64,000 nt of DNA from Atopsyche davidsoni (taxonomy: Eukaryota > Arthropoda > Insecta > Trichoptera > Hydrobiosidae), in assembly GCA_022113835.1 (NCBI GenBank), contig JAILWY010000006.1, positions 2,418,001 to 2,482,000 on the forward strand. Reading direction: 5' to 3'. Of this stretch, positions 24,401 to 38,703 are shown piece after piece (the stretch's first letter is position 1; every line of letters starts with the position of its first letter). The notes beneath the pieces were generated by a model that searched no databases, was not told the origin of the DNA, and was given only the letters and a program-made list of their open reading frames with translations. The position numbers were made by a program, and so were the translations under genes.

Positions 24401-27400
24401 AAACCCATTAGCGGGCTCTCTCCGTTTGTTGTCAGAAGGCTGTCGAGGTGTATTATGATTGTGATTTGTTGGATAAGGTTTTTTATAATTTGTGTAATGT
24501 TTTCTGTGAAATCGATTTGATACTATGTATAAATATATTGAGTGTTTCAATATTCGATTCATATAAAAAAAATATATTTATTTTATTCTGATTTATAAAA
24601 TACGATTACATATTATATTTTAAATATATTTTTTAATGAAAAAAACATTTATGTTGGAAATTGAATTTTGGTTATAGAAAAATATGTGTGTTTTAGGAAT
24701 GCATAGACTTGACATATTTTCGATCCGTATTGTATGATAACTTAGATTGTAATACTAATATTATATACACTTATACTCGTTATTTCTGAAATTTAATTAC
24801 GTGTTCCATTTAAACCTAAGTATTTAAATTAGATTTTTTTTAAAACGCTTACTATTTCAGTGCTAAATAAATTCATTTTGTTGCAATCATTTAAATTAAA
24901 TAAAATGAATTGAATATGTTAATTTTACGCCGGCTTTAGCAAGTGGCAACCCTAACCGCCGTATGTCACTGAAAGTCTACTTGCTCCGGAAATTAGGGTT
25001 GCCCCAAGTCTCGGTCACCAAATTAAAGCCTTACTCTACCACAGAAACCCATTTTCCCATCAGGAATGTTTTCCTTATCCTGGATAAAATTAGTAATTCT
25101 TTCTTTTCCGGTGTCACTCTTGAAGTGATTGCATTGTTGGTAAAACTAATCGTGTGGGATGCCTTGCTGGTTCTATGACATTAAAAAATATAATTTTGCA
25201 ATCGAATTAAAAACAACTGGCAGTCTTCTTTAAAAAACTATATAATTTGATCCTAGTATATAAGCATACAATGAATAAACATATTCTAAATACCCTATTA
25301 TTGAGTGATATATCGCGTTTGTAGAATCTCTCAATATACATTTGACTATCTAAGTAAAACAAAGAAAAATTATTTTTTATTGTTGTCAGTGTATTTTTAC
25401 TGAAAAATGGATCGGAAATATACGTTTCTGTTTTTTTTTTTTACGAATTCTGTAAGTACCAGTATAAGCTTGGTGTGGGCTTGCCTAATGCCTTTATACC
25501 ACGGAGATAAATCTCAAACGAGTCCACGCTAAGTTCTTAATATCTCTTGCTACACTGAAATATTTGATGAAGCATGTATTATGCGAGGTACCAAAGAAGC
25601 ATTTATTTGATGAATTATATATTGTAAACGTAATTTTGTTTTTTTTTTTGAAATGGTGGTGATATTGTAACAGTATTTTTTGCGCACAACTAAAAAATAT
25701 TATAATACAGATCTCTTTGGACCTGTGACTTGTAAATCATCTAGCACGAGTGTTGGGTGTAGAACTTAACGTGTGGGGATAAAAAAACATTATGATTGTT
25801 GCTAGAAGAGACCTGAAAAATTGATGACATTCATGGCTTTACTTGTTTTGTTGAATGAATGTTTAAAAAATATAACATGAAAACTGACGATCACTCACTT
25901 TATCATGAATGTAAATGTTTCATTTATAATTTAAAAAAAATATTTTACTCCAACCCTTTAGATTGACTGGTTTATGAATCTATGGGTTTCCATTTTCTGA
26001 ATCGTAACTAATATAATTGTAATTGAACGATTAAATTTCGTCGAAGACGATTTGCTGTTGCAACATGTTGTTTTTAAAAAATAGCACAACAAAATTAATT
26101 CAAACCCGATTGATAATAAAACTTAAACATTATAAAAATTGAATCAGAGTCAATTGAATTAATTCCCTATTTTCTCTTAGAATTTATTATTGCACTATAA
26201 GAAATTTCGACGGTAATTATTTATATCAGTATTAATAAATAATTATCGCGTATTTAATTTTTGAATTATTGACTTATCTTAGTGGTTACATACGAATATA
26301 AATGTCTCATAAGTAGCGACTTATAAAAAAAGATTACTATAAAAGAAATCGCTGAGTCTGTGAGAATAAACTGGTCGTTGAATGAATCCCTGGTTATTTA
26401 TGGATGCAGTGGAGGAAAAGTTTATCGAAAATCTTTTTTTATACTTGCAAGCGGAAGACATTATTCTTTTTGCTGTCAATCTTTATTGCTTGTTGCTCGG
26501 GCAGTAGTTTTCTATATTGAACATAAAATATTTAAAAATTACCTTGGGATTTTTTTAGCGTTTCTACTTCATACTACTGCGTGACATTGTTTTTCATAGC
26601 TTTTACAATTCAGCAGTCAATTTGAAAAATTAAACATTGAACATAAAGTGTTTGCCCGAAAATATCTCTATGCTCATGACAATATATTCACAAAATTATG
26701 AAGCACGGTTAAGAATCCTCGAATTCCTCCTCGTACTGGTGAATTCCGGAAAAATACATTTGTTTAAATAAACTAAAGTTAGGTGAATAATACAGGTGAA
26801 ATTGTTTACATGTGGGTTTGGTTGCGAATCCTTTATTCAGGAACTAATGGGTTGTGGCGCGTGGGAGACAGCCTTCGTCTCGCGTGAGGAGCCTCGCTCT
26901 CTGTCAGTCAATACTGACGAAATATTTGCGAATCGAAATCAGAATTTCAGAAAAATAAATATTATTTCAAAGCAGCAGCAGTCTCAAAAATGTAAAAAAA
27001 AAAAAACATATTTTAAACATTGAGGATCCATATTATATTTCACAACTGTATGTAAATAAGCGTTTTTAACATTTGTAACAAACACCTTTTGCGGGCCGAA
27101 AGAAAATGAGCATAGTTATTATAATAATCTAAAAAATCATTAAATTTGACAATATATGAATAATCAGTTTAATAATGTAGCAGAGAAATAGATTTTATCC
27201 GTATTGCTTTTGAAACAATAAATAAATATTTTATTCGAAATTCAGGAAACTGCCGTCAGTTTTTGACTGAATAATTTTTTTATTTTAGAATATTATCAAT
27301 TGAAATTTTGGACATTTGTATGATTGGAACAAAAGCTACTTATGATCAGTATGTCATATAATTTTCGATTTAAACGGCAAAAAAAATACTTCCTACCAGG

Positions 27401-27945
27401 TTTGTGGAGAGCGTTCCGCGAAGTGCCTGTCGAGGGACGGGCCGAGCGAGGCGGCTGCAGGTTTAAAATTGAATAACCATTATAAACAAGTAGCGTCGTG
27501 AATTCACTTAGCATATTATGTAATGTAGCAGTAAACTCGCTTATTTACAACAAAGACTACGTAATATCCTCGCCGGTGGGGGGAGCTCGTTTCTTTGGGG
27601 CGGCGCTTTTCATAATATTAAAACAAGAAAAATGTCCGCGGAGCACAGCTTCAATCCGCCCGGCTAGGCTCGAGGAACTGTGGGTCGTGAAAATTATTAA
27701 TAATACCTTCATGGAGGTTAACAATATTTAGCATTACATAATTTTAACTGCTTCGTGACTCAGTGTGTTAAACAGTAGCTTATCAACCCACAGCCATAAA
27801 TTTTCATAGTTTTGTAAAAGAATCGTAGAACAAATCAGAAATAGGTATTTACTGAGACAGTAGAAAATCTAACAAACGGACATGTAAGATGTATAGAAAA
27901 TTTTTCTCATGTTTAAACGAATGAATGACATTTGTTAGTTTGTAA
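21476..27945. other. AT-rich spacer with islets
   Basis: No gene recognised. Apart from a repeat fragment at 21965-22017, it contains GC-richer islets at about 21650-21735, 22210-22290, 22880-22960, 26830-26910 and a stronger one at 27370-27690. A short inverted repeat GGCAACCCTAA / TTAGGGTTGCC sits at about 24944-25004. Open frames in the islets (for example 27296-27514 minus, 27498-27731 plus) match nothing I know. Confidence 0.5.
21965..22017 (-). repeat. Fragment of the second palindromic family
   Basis: It contains TTTTTGACA, AGTACTTGGTGGAATTC and GAGTGATTTTTCCACAT in the same order as the tail plus outer arm of the elements at 42213 and 49665. A stretch of about 30 bp between tail and arm is missing and there is no matching right arm. 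Confidence 0.7.
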
Positions 27946-28320
27946 TTTTTATTATTGAAAAATAAGTAATTTAATTTTAATGTTAGATTATATCATAATA
28001 ATAATATATTTTATGTAAACTTTTTTGCATATATTTTAAACAAATTATTGCGGATTGTATTTTCATAATGATTTTCCAGATTTTTTTTAATGTAAAATAT
28101 TTAACTTTTTTAATAAAATGTCACTATTCTTATTTTTTGACTGACATTTTTAAAACTGGATTTAAAAATGTAAGTCCTGCTTGGTTTAGTGCATTTAAAG
28201 AAAAAAATTAAAAAAATAGATAGGGTATAAGCCACTTTACCTCATAACAGCTGTAGATAGCGATAGATGGACAAAGGACGTGAAGCTATTATAAGCAATT
28301 GCGGTTGTGTTATTGATATT
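27946..28320. repeat. Dispersed repeat, copy 1 (pair with 43711-44034)
   Basis: Shares ATTGAAAAATAAGT, TTTTCATAATGATT, CTGCTTGGTTTA, GATAGCGATAGATGGACAA and GCGGTTGTGTTATT, in the same order and orientation, with 43711-44034. Spacing differs by small insertions and deletions. There are no terminal repeats that I can see and no coding capacity I recognise, so the class of element is unknown. Confidence 0.8.
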
Positions 28321-31300
28321 ATAAAAAATGGTTTAAATGGAATTACAAAAAATTGCATCAGATATTGCTCTATTTCTATATGATTTTTATTTCCATTGTT
28401 GTGAAAAAAAAACAATAACACTTATTTATAAAAATCATTTCTTTTGTAATTCAAGTTACTGAGATTTATTATGTGCAAAATATTTTAGTATCTGGTAGCT
28501 TATGTTGAAATATATTTAAAATTTTAATATAACACTTTGGAATTGCTGGCATGTTAACTTGCACGTGCCTGGTTTTGTCGTCCATGCCATAGAGCACAGG
28601 ATAAGTTATTAATTTTGAAAATGAATATGCGTTGACTGACACGAAATTTGTTTTTTACGTATTTACACCAAGGAATGATCGCACAAATATTTCAATAGCT
28701 TACATAATTTAGATTAAAAACTATGAATATGAAAATATGTAAACAGCATGGCTGAAATTTATTTAGAAATTTGTGACGCATAAATAAATAAAAAAGTATG
28801 TGACATTAAAGTCAAATAATTTAACACTATAGGGTTATTTTAAAATTTAAATGATTCAGTAAAAAAATATATATTAAAAATAGCAGATGTTTAAAAATAT
28901 TTTATTTTATTAAAAAATCATTTCACTGCTCAGACCGATATTAAAATTTCACAATAATGAACTTGAGATTTATTTTATTTTGTTTCACACTAAATGAAGG
29001 CTTTTATTCATTGCTTTATGTTTTGAAATATAATTTTTTTTTAAGAAAGAAATGAATACAACTAAGTTTGTACTAATAATAATTTTAAAGTTTTTGATAG
29101 TGAGATGCATAATTTTATGTATTATTTTTATGAATACTTCTTCGTTTAGCCGATTTATGGAAACAGTAGAGCAGCAACTGTACACAAAAAGCACGAGCAT
29201 GGCTCTCATAAGAGTATTCTTGTCTGCTGAGCAAAAAGCCCTCAAGCAGACGGCATTAATCATATTATTAAATCTACATACAGGTCGGTTTTAGCGGCAC
29301 CGTGGAAATTATGGTACTACCGAGTAAATGACAAATATAACCTTCATTTTACTTTTTTAAAACTTTACTTCTATATTATTTATTGTTGACTTGTTTATCT
29401 ATGTTGTTAAGTTTATGGTTTAAGTAATTGACTTACTCCTGAAATGTCAATAAAAAATACTATTGATTTGTAAATGAGAGAGGATATGAACACTTATATG
29501 CAAATGTGAAACTGATGAACGTATATTTCTTAAAGTACAACTGCAGCATTTTGTCTTGTTTTGATAAAAAAAAATAAGTGAACATTAGATTTAGAAAATG
29601 CTGTGAAGTTATATTTGATTTAAATAATAATTATTACATGTTATTGCATATTTAAACTTTTGATTCTTGGTTTTGAAATAGAGTTACCATTAGTATGGGG
29701 AGTATGTGTGTCGATATACTTTACAGCGAATTATAATATAGTGGTTATTTTACTAATATGGGAAGCAAGTAAGGTTTGCTTTAAATCCATGGACAAAAGC
29801 ACACTTGCATGAGAAGTCGAGTGGCTCCTTGTCTAGTAAAGAGTAATAGTAAAGAGGACTGTGGGATGACGGTAATATTAAGCTCGACGCTTGAGATTTT
29901 GTTACAAATTGTGAATTGCTTTACAAACATTTGACGCGTGGTAGGAAATCAAAACGGCATTTGTCTTTTATTAATTACGTTTAAAAATTAAGCACTTTCT
30001 TGCTTTTCTTTTTAAAGATTTCAAAAAAACTATATACCGTGTGTTATTTTTTTTAAATTTTCTGATATAATCACTGAAAAAACACGTCGTTCAGACCCGA
30101 TACTCACAAAACCTTTTATAAGCGATATTATATCAAATAAATTGCTGTAAATATGAAAGTTCTGTTGTACTTTTAGATGCAACAATCATTCGCATTTCAA
30201 ACGAAATTCCAACAAGAAAATAATTTAAAACTTATATTTTTTTTACTAGATTCAGAAGTTTTATTTTATTTTCATTTGATAAGTTTATTTTTTTTACAAG
30301 CGAAGCCCGTCATGCAAAGAATTTATTATTTTAATAGTAAATATACATCGCAACATATTAATGAATCGTGACTGCAAGAACAAGACAAGCGATTTGTTTA
30401 AAGCCTTTGTTCCCGTATACTTGCATACAAAGCTCCTAGAAAATAAAACGCATAGAAAAATAATGGCTTCTCTTGATATATTGAATTAATTCCACAAACA
30501 AAGGGACCGGGGCTAAAGCTGCAATATCTTACTGATGGAAAAATTAAAAACAGACGCTATTCAATTTGTTTAGTTTTGAAACTGTTTAATTTTTTAATTT
30601 AAAATAAAAATTTCGAGAGTTGACTCTCAAAAAAGTGTTAACTTGAAGGCATACATTACACCAGTAATTTATAATTTGTAAATTGTGTGCTTGATTATAT
30701 TTTTTACTAATACTCTATATAATGTCAAAATAACTATTTTATAGTATAGAAATATATATTTTTTGTATATAATTGAATACTAACGACTCTTCATTATCTT
30801 TTATGTTAATTTACAGTAGTTGTTAGGGCTATGCTTGTGTGGTTATCCACTGGTCCTGAAGCAGGTGGTAGCGTATCTACCACTACCACCTAATCCATCT
30901 GGATTTCTCTATTTTCGTTATTGGGATCTTAAATAAATAAGAAATAAACTACCGACATATACTAACGGCGTAAAATAAACACTAATACGATTATCAATTA
31001 AAAGCAAGCGCGGCTTCTAACGCTATCTGTATTTCCGCTATTGAAAAAACACCATCACCCGTAAAATGGTTTATGGCAGCAACAATCAAATGAACATACT
31101 GTGCACCACTTTGTGACGTCACATATCAGTTGTATTGAGACAAACATGGCGAGATTATATGCAGGACCGACCGCTGCACCCATATTTCACACCTGGGCAA
31201 GCGAATGACACTTGATTAAACCGGGAGTGCATACAATGTAAGCGAGGAGAGTGCCTGGGCTGATAGCTCCATGCAGGTGGATTGTTTCAACACAGTGACG

Positions 31301-31572
31301 TAAAGTAAAATCCATGTTTGTAGCAACTTTGTATATTGTTTTGAATTTCACGGAACGTTCTCCTTTCGCTTTATGGCCTGTTCAATGAAACAGTCAAATT
31401 AAATAAAAATAAAAAAATATATATTATAAGCAATTTTTACTGTACAAATTTTAACTTCCATTTAAATGTATTTTTGCTGTGAATTCACGATTAGTCAAAT
31501 TCAATCACAAAAAATGAAAGATGGTTTTAAACATTCAGAAAGTATGCTGTGAAGGTCGCAAAAATAAATAAT
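28321..31572. other. AT-rich spacer
   Basis: No gene recognised. Short overlapping open frames on opposite strands near 28985-29294 lack domains. GC-richer patches at about 30820-30905 (containing a GGTGGTAG/CTACCACTACC hairpin) and 31180-31290 have no identity I can give. Confidence 0.55.
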
Positions 31573-31970
31573 ATAGTTTTTATATTATTGATTTTTGTGA
31601 AGACCGTCTCACAGGAAGTACGATTTTTCCTATACAGGTTTGATTGATTGATAATGATTAAGTACATTTTTTCAAATATTGAAAATTGATTAAAGAAATT
31701 CTTAGAAAAATAGCATCATGATTTTTGTGGGATTTGAACCCACGTCCCCAAGCTTACATGGCCGGTGCATTATACCAACGAATCACTAGTACTAGGCAAG
31801 AATTTTTAACAATCATATCCTATAAATGAATCAACGTACTCATTATGCCAATTAAATATTGGGGATGTGGGTTCATATCCCACACAAATCACGATGATAT
31901 TTTTCTAAGAGTTTCTTTAATCTATTTTCAATATATGAAAAAATGTACTTAATCATTATCATAATTTTTA
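31573..31970 (-). mobile_element. Palindromic tRNA-like retroposon, copy B (internally deleted)
   Basis: Flanking near-identical 10-mers ATAGTTTTTA (31573-31582) and ATAATTTTTA (31961-31970) look like a target-site duplication with one change. Inverted arms of about 100 bp (31649-31750 and 31861-31961) start TGATAATGATTAAGTAC and run through a T-arm sequence on each side. The tail lies on the left side of the + strand (31583-31648), so the element reads on the minus strand. Compared with copy D, the sequence jumps from CAATTAAATATT straight to GGGGATGTGGG, so about 100 bp holding the 5' half of the second tRNA-like unit is missing. Confidence 0.88.
31720..31786 (-). pseudogene. tRNA-Thr-like unit in copy B
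   Basis: Reverse complement reads GATTCGTTGGTATAATGCACC, then GGCCATGTAAGC, then GTGGGTTCAAATCCCAC. The T arm is perfect (5-bp stem, TTCAAAT loop, B-box consensus). The D loop has lost about six bases relative to copy D, which removes part of the A box. Confidence 0.75.
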
Positions 31971-32063
31971 ACGCATAAAAAAAATATCCAGACAAATAAA
32001 AAATAGATGAATACTTTTTGACCCTTTTCAATTTATTTTTATCCAAGTCAAAGCCGCAGTCAC

Positions 32064-32190
32064 TCACAGGTGGTACAGTTGTTAAAGCCTCCGGTGCTGG
32101 TGCACGAGAGTTGTGGTAGAGTCCCGTGGGACGGGCTGGCTCGACTCGGCTTAGGAAGTTTCATTTGATAGAAAAGTAAAGTCACTCCAC
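32064..32190 (+). repeat. Possible tRNA-derived SINE head
   Basis: TGGTACAGTTG (32071-32081) fits the polymerase III A-box consensus exactly, and GTGGTAGAGTCCC (32113-32125) resembles a B box with one base missing. The spacing is in the tRNA range. The segment is GC-richer than its surroundings. No second copy is visible in this window and no tail or target duplication is clear, so the call is tentative. Confidence 0.35.
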
Positions 32191-33893
32191 TCCAGGTGCA
32201 TGGAGGATTCTAAACAAAAATGCATTCGTAATGCTGTGATGTTGAATATTGAAACTCAATTCTTTAAGTGACGTTTGTCACTCTATAAAGCATTTGCTTA
32301 AATAATAAAAAGTTTAACAAACGCTTGACGCTCGAGTTTAAAGATTTTATACAAGTAAAATAAATTCAATAGTTTTCTTCAAGTAGTACTTCAAAGAAGG
32401 CATCTTATTATTTTTAGAGCGGGTCGTTTACAGTAACCATGTTCCTGGAAAACCATTCTTATCCTATCCCACAGCGTTTGTGAGTGCTGCAATATAATTT
32501 GAAGTAAAACTTCCACGTGGGAAATCAATAACAGGTGAAGGTTTTCACTTTTGAAAAACAACAGTTTCCGGAATTACAATACTTTTCTCGGAAACGGAAC
32601 CGACAGTCTTGTTTAAATACAGTTATTAAATTAACTGAAAAATAGAAGGAAAATCGTATAAATGAGATTTGATTAGTTTGATTTTACAACAGTACTATCT
32701 ATGCAATAAAAAATGTACTTTTAGTGTTTTCATATTTTATATAAAAATTTAATTACAAAATTTCAGGTAATAGAAAACATCCACAATATTTATATTCACT
32801 CATAAAACCTTTGATTTAATGGAAAAACTCGTAACCGTATGTCAACAAAAATTTAAAGGAATAGATAATTTATTAAAAATAAATGTTTCATTGACGTAAT
32901 GGAGTAGTTAGAAAATTAATATGCTACAAAACCAACAGAGAAATTAATCATTACTTTGAATATTTTTAATTTGATAGTGTATTTTACAACTGTCGATATA
33001 CAAAACTGATAAATGTACAGTTAGCATGTTATTAAAAAATAGTGAATCAATTTTGTTTTTATAAAAACTTTATACATTATAGTTGATGCTTAAAGATGAT
33101 ACTGAAATGGTTTTATAAATACAGGAAAAGATCACGAAAGCACTTAAAGTGTATTATAATAAGATATGTTGGTGAAATAATCATAATTTAATAACCGAGA
33201 GATACTTTAATATAACGTGTAGACTTTCCATCCACGGAGCTGTGGTGACAATGCGATGCCACGATTAAATATATTTATTTATTTTATCAACAACGGAAAA
33301 ACTGTTTACTTAGTTTGATTACATTTTCCTACCCTCATAATATCGAGCCCTCAGATAAACGAAATAAATAAAGCAGAGGCTGCGATTTCATTCCACCCCC
33401 CGTCGAGAGGAATTACTGACGAAGTGTTTCGATATACACAGCCGGTATGGGGTAATGAAGTAACAACGGGGAGCTAAGTCATCCCTTACTAAGGTAGAGC
33501 CTCTTTTTTGCTACGAAATTAAGATAATGAGATGTGTATGGGCAACCGCTGAGAAAAATAATTGAAAAATAAATGAAAACAGTTTGTATATCCAAGATAT
33601 TTTACCCCGTATGTTTTTTTTACGAAACGAATTATAAATCAAAGCTTAAATTACGCCAATTTAATAATTGCATTTAATTTATGTTTAAATTTGTGACGTC
33701 AGGTATTTTAATAAGAAATTCCAAATTCTGAAATTAAAATATTTTTTCCAAAATAGCCAAAAATATTTGCAAGGTATAGAATATTTATATAGCAAAGGTA
33801 GACAGGTAATATACTTGCATGAAACGATTTATATTATCGCTCTGTTAGATCGCCACGGTGGCCGAAAGGGTGTGGTTATATATAGAATATATA

Positions 33894-33929
33894 GAAGCAA
33901 CTATATGTCCAAGTATATATAGTTGCTTC
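33894..33929. repeat. Short perfect-stem hairpin
   Basis: GAAGCAACTATAT and ATATAGTTGCTTC are inverted around a roughly 10-base loop. The stem does not extend outward, so this is shorter than a usual microRNA precursor. Confidence 0.7.
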
Positions 33930-36900
33930 AAACTAATTATTTTTTTTGTTATTTAGCAACAATGTAAAAGCAGCTACGCTTAGTTTTGCATGGAATGAAA
34001 TGCAGTACTTTCTACTGTTATTTGGAATAAGAAGTTTCCCATATTTCACAGTTATTTTGTCACATTCTGGCCCGACCTGGTGGAGAGCGATGAGGCTGTA
34101 TGGCTGCAGCTAACTTCGTCTGGTAATTTTAGCTTCAGTGAAACTGGCACCGGGTGTGCAACTTAATTAAAAGTTCAGTATATTCGGTGGTCAAGTGAGT
34201 AAGTTTTGTAATAAGATAAGTCTGACTAGTTCGTGCTAAAGACAGATTTACTATTAATATATTTTTAAATATTTGCAACGTGTAAATAAATCTGAAATAA
34301 AACAAAATGTTTTTCTTACTAATAATGTATATAATTAATAATTATTTCGTTGAAATTATTTGATGATAACCCACAAATTTCGATTCAACAGAATATTTTC
34401 TTGAGCCAACGTATTTGATTATATACACCCTATTTTGTTTGCTTCTAAATAAAAACGTAGCGTAATATATTTCATATAAGTTTAAGCATTACTTAGGTCT
34501 TCGGGCTGAGCACTCTGTCGCCACATTTAATAACATACGAACATGTTTTAAGGAGCCTGTCGTATAAAACGTGTAAGATTTATTAAAACATATTACCGGC
34601 GACTGACGGGGAGAAGTGCTCTCCGAGTAAATAACGCCGGGAGCCTCGCTGAGCTTGCGAGCTGTGTAAACATTCGGGTGGATTCCAGTAGTTATAATAT
34701 TAGGCGGAAATGAAAATGAAACAAACACCGGATAATCGGAACTTTAAAAACAAAGATATTCACTATTTAGAAATGTTTTATTATGCGCAAATATGCGCAG
34801 CAAAATTGCTGGAAGATTTCGATCAACAAGCGTTTTCTCTCAAAACAAATTATCCAATTTTCCTGTAAATCAACTTACAATAATAAAGTAAAACGCGTTA
34901 TTGTATAAACAAAGTTTGAAATAATTCTGCAGTAGAAAGTATACTAACCAACAAAGCAAAGTTTCACTACAAAAGGTGCAATTTTATAAAGTTAAACGTC
35001 AACTTGTGAACCATCCGTCGGCGGTTTTTCAGGAGTAGTTTTGAGTTTTAAAAGTTTTCAGAAGCCCTCTACTCTTTAAAATCACAGATATTTAAATATT
35101 CACTTTCTGCGCAGGTTAAAGTTTTAACATAGTTTTTTTTTTGCACAAAAAGTATCTACTACTACCATATCACCTTTGTTAATTATCAAAGGTAGTATAT
35201 ACATATTGCGTATGATAATATGTTTTTGTATCCTCTGATATCGATTTTATAGAATATCGTCTGAGAGAGGTTTTGTTTATCAGTTTAATGTTGTATTTGA
35301 GACGCTAAATACACCCTGCTGTGCAGTAACGAATTTACATTTTATCCATTAAAGATAAGTAAGCCAACGGCGGATCCCAATACATTAAGTAAACCATAAT
35401 CTATGAAATAGCACATTAAAATACCCTTATGCTACGGAGATATATATAAGATAAAATAACAGACTTAATTACATGTTTAAAATTATTATTCTACTAAAAT
35501 GTTTTTTAAATGTTGCTGTATTCAAGTGTCTTCTTATTACTTAATAGGTTTATGCTTTAGTTAAAAAAAAAAAGAGAAATTTTGTAGCAATATTGGCTCG
35601 GGTTTCTGTATGACCCATTTTTAGTAAATATGTAATTTTTCAAACCATATTTTGGTACAAGAGTTCATTTCATGCACATTTAAATTAAAATTTTATTTAT
35701 TAAAATTTATACAACGGAAAATACAAATTGAATTTTGTTTATAATATAATAAAATAATGTTAATTTTGTGAATTAATGAATTATTTGACTATAGTATATA
35801 CGACGAGCTACTTGGGAATAAATATTTAAAAGATATTGTCAATAAATATTGCTGGAAAAATTGATATATGTGTAAAATTAGTGGACACTGGAAAACACGA
35901 ATTAGTAATAAAATATAAAAAAAACGGATTCTAAAGGCAGTTAAAAGAAAAAAAACATAGTCCCCAAAAATAAATATTGATTTGAATATAAAATATTTAT
36001 TTAAGAATTGTATTTATTATATTTGAACGTTTGAAAAGTTCTTACTAAAAATATATTTAAATTTTTTTAAGTATAATCGGTAAATAAAAATATTTTAAAG
36101 AAAATAATCGACCAAAGTCAAATTTTCAATTCAGTGCGATATGAAATTACGCACCATTTTTAAAAAAAATGTTTAATATTCAAGCCACATTGCTAAGAGT
36201 TCTTCCGCTGTAATAAAATACCGGAAATCAGGCCAAGGTTAACGTGAAAAATATTAAGGCAAAAATTAATTTATAGTCCCCCCCCTTTTTTCTGAGAGGT
36301 TTCATAAAGTGTATATACCTACATGTATATCGACTGTATTTTTATGTAAAGGAATACCTTAAAATATACATTCTATAAATATATTACGTTTCCAATTTTT
36401 TCATAAAGAAAAATTACAAATAATATTAAATATAAATATGCATGAAAACCATATATTTTTTAAAAATATATGTTTATATTATTATATTTCTAATAAAACC
36501 TTTTTTGTTAGTCATTGATATTTAAACCAACATATTTAAATTGCCGAGTGTCTAGGATATAAGTATAGCTTTTGTTTTGGGAGCACATTGTCTAAAAAAC
36601 ATTTACTGGATATAATAAATTGTAGTCACCTAGCCATTTAATAATAATTTTTGTTCTTAAAATATACAGCATTATTTATAACGGCCTTATATGTTGCCGA
36701 AAAACTTATTCAAACATCTACGCATTAAATGTATAGAATTAACTTTTATTTTGACTCTCAAAATGTTAATATAATCTGTATATTTAATGAAATGAAACTG
36801 AAGATATAAGAACAGAAGTTTTGAGAATGAGTTGTATTACAAAGGGAGCACAATGCATACAAACTCCCCTTGAAAAGGTAATAGACCCCAAGAAGCCACA

Positions 36901-38610
36901 AGTTTGGGACGCCCGAATAGTAAGGGAAGTGGTTAGTGTGCCTAACACAAAAGTTTTTTTATTGTTATTTTAAAAGTACTACTGCCAGTAAAGAAAATAC
37001 TTTGCGTTAGGTAAAATAATATTCATACTCAGATTGTTTATTTGATTTTAAAGTATTTTGTTATATTCATTGGATTATGAAGGTTCAACACGACGTTACT
37101 ATCATTGTTTAAAATCGAAAATTAATCGGTTAAAATAAATTAACTCAGCTCTATTTTTGAGTTTAAAAAAGAAAATAAATATACAGTCGAACCATTTTAA
37201 ATTAAAAAATAAGTAGCAGTGATATAATTAAGAATTGTTTAATCGATAGTTGTTTTAATAAGACCCAAAGAAGACTGTAATTGAGGCAAGGGAGGTAAAC
37301 AGGCGGCGCGAGGCAAGTTTGATGTCCCAGGCCGAACAATTAACTTGAGCAAAGTTTTTAATATGAAATATCTTCCGTCCCACTTCAGGGAGGCTTTGTT
37401 TGTCTCCAATATGGCTGACGGAAAACAGCACAAGAAGAAACGTAATAAAAATCTGCAAGTATAGTTAAAATAAAATTAATAATGCATTTATTATTTTATT
37501 GCATTTTCATTTAATCTAAAAATTAAAATTGATTGGCCTAAGAAATTGATAAATGTTAACGTAAAAACCGAAACAGTGATCACGTTGTTAATATCATATA
37601 TGAAATATATTCATTTGAAAGTCGACTATTTTTCCATAAAATTCCAATTTCATCGTATTACTACCGATTCTCAGTCGAACTTTGAATGTCATTAAATAAT
37701 ATTTATAAATTTCGTAGCGACTTAGTTAAGAAGGAAACAACAAAATATTCACATATATATATATTTGAATAAATTTTTTTTTTTGGATTTATAACTTCAA
37801 ATTCAACAAACAGGTGTGTTAAACTTTAGACCACTTGTGGCTTTGCTCGATAAAATATGTCTTAAACTCAAAGAAACTACGTAAAATATATAGAAATGTA
37901 TATGAAGAAAAAAAAATTTACAGGCGTTTCCTGAAAACTTTTCGCCAACTGGTTTTTCTTCCGTAAAAGATCTCGACTTCCAATTGACGAAACAATGTTC
38001 CGATTTGAGAGACAAACTATACTTTTTTCAGAATGTAGAAAAAAATGCGCTGACATTTTTCTGTTTGCCAGCGACGTTTTGTTTCTTATAATAGATTAAA
38101 TACCGATTCTTTCATATGCCAAAAGAAAAAAAAAACATCTTTAGTTAAAATAAAATAACAACCGAGAGATGAAACTCCATTCACTCACTCCCCACATTAT
38201 ATTTCGGGCCGGCGAGTTTTTGTCTTGTTCTAAATATACCTAAGAATCGTTTTCGCGTATTCAGAGTGATATTTGCTCATAAATCGAGACATTTGGACGA
38301 AAGACTTATTTCTCCGAGCGAGTGGAATATTGTAATGCCGGAATCTCATATTAAGCCAAGCCAGAAGGACGCTATTTCGTGATGAAATTATTTGACTTTG
38401 TAGCTGAGTCTACCTGGCTCGTCTGTTGATATCGTCATGATAGCATACATTCTGAGCTATGTACAGTAAAAATCCAATGTTTGTCCATATAAATTTTAAC
38501 AAATTACAATAATTTTGATGTCACATGCCAAGTCACAGTGCAAGATTTAAAGTTAAATATTTAAAATAACATAAATATTCTTAAAGAAGAATGAATGCCT
38601 TAAATTCAAT

Positions 38611-38703
38611 TGACAAAGAGTACTTGGTAAAAATACATTTTGATATTTTGAACTTAAATTTTTTTAGGATTTTTCCACAATTTTATTTTTATTTGTGATC
38701 GGT
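38611..38703 (-). repeat. Diverged fragment of the second palindromic family
   Basis: GAGTACTTGGT, ATTTTTCCACA and TTTTTATTTGTGATCGGTTT occur in the order found in the tail and left arm of the elements at 42213 and 49665, with many substitutions. No right arm is present. Confidence 0.6.

Noticed and set aside
24944..25004. Short inverted repeat GGCAACCCTAA / TTAGGGTTGCC as a transposon
   Set aside because: Only 11 bp long and about 37 bp apart, without a target duplication; too little to call an element.
33850..33880. A-box-like TGGCCGAAAGG suggesting a tRNA-Ser/Leu-type SINE head
   Set aside because: The A-box match is good but no B box follows within the expected distance and no second copy is visible in the window.
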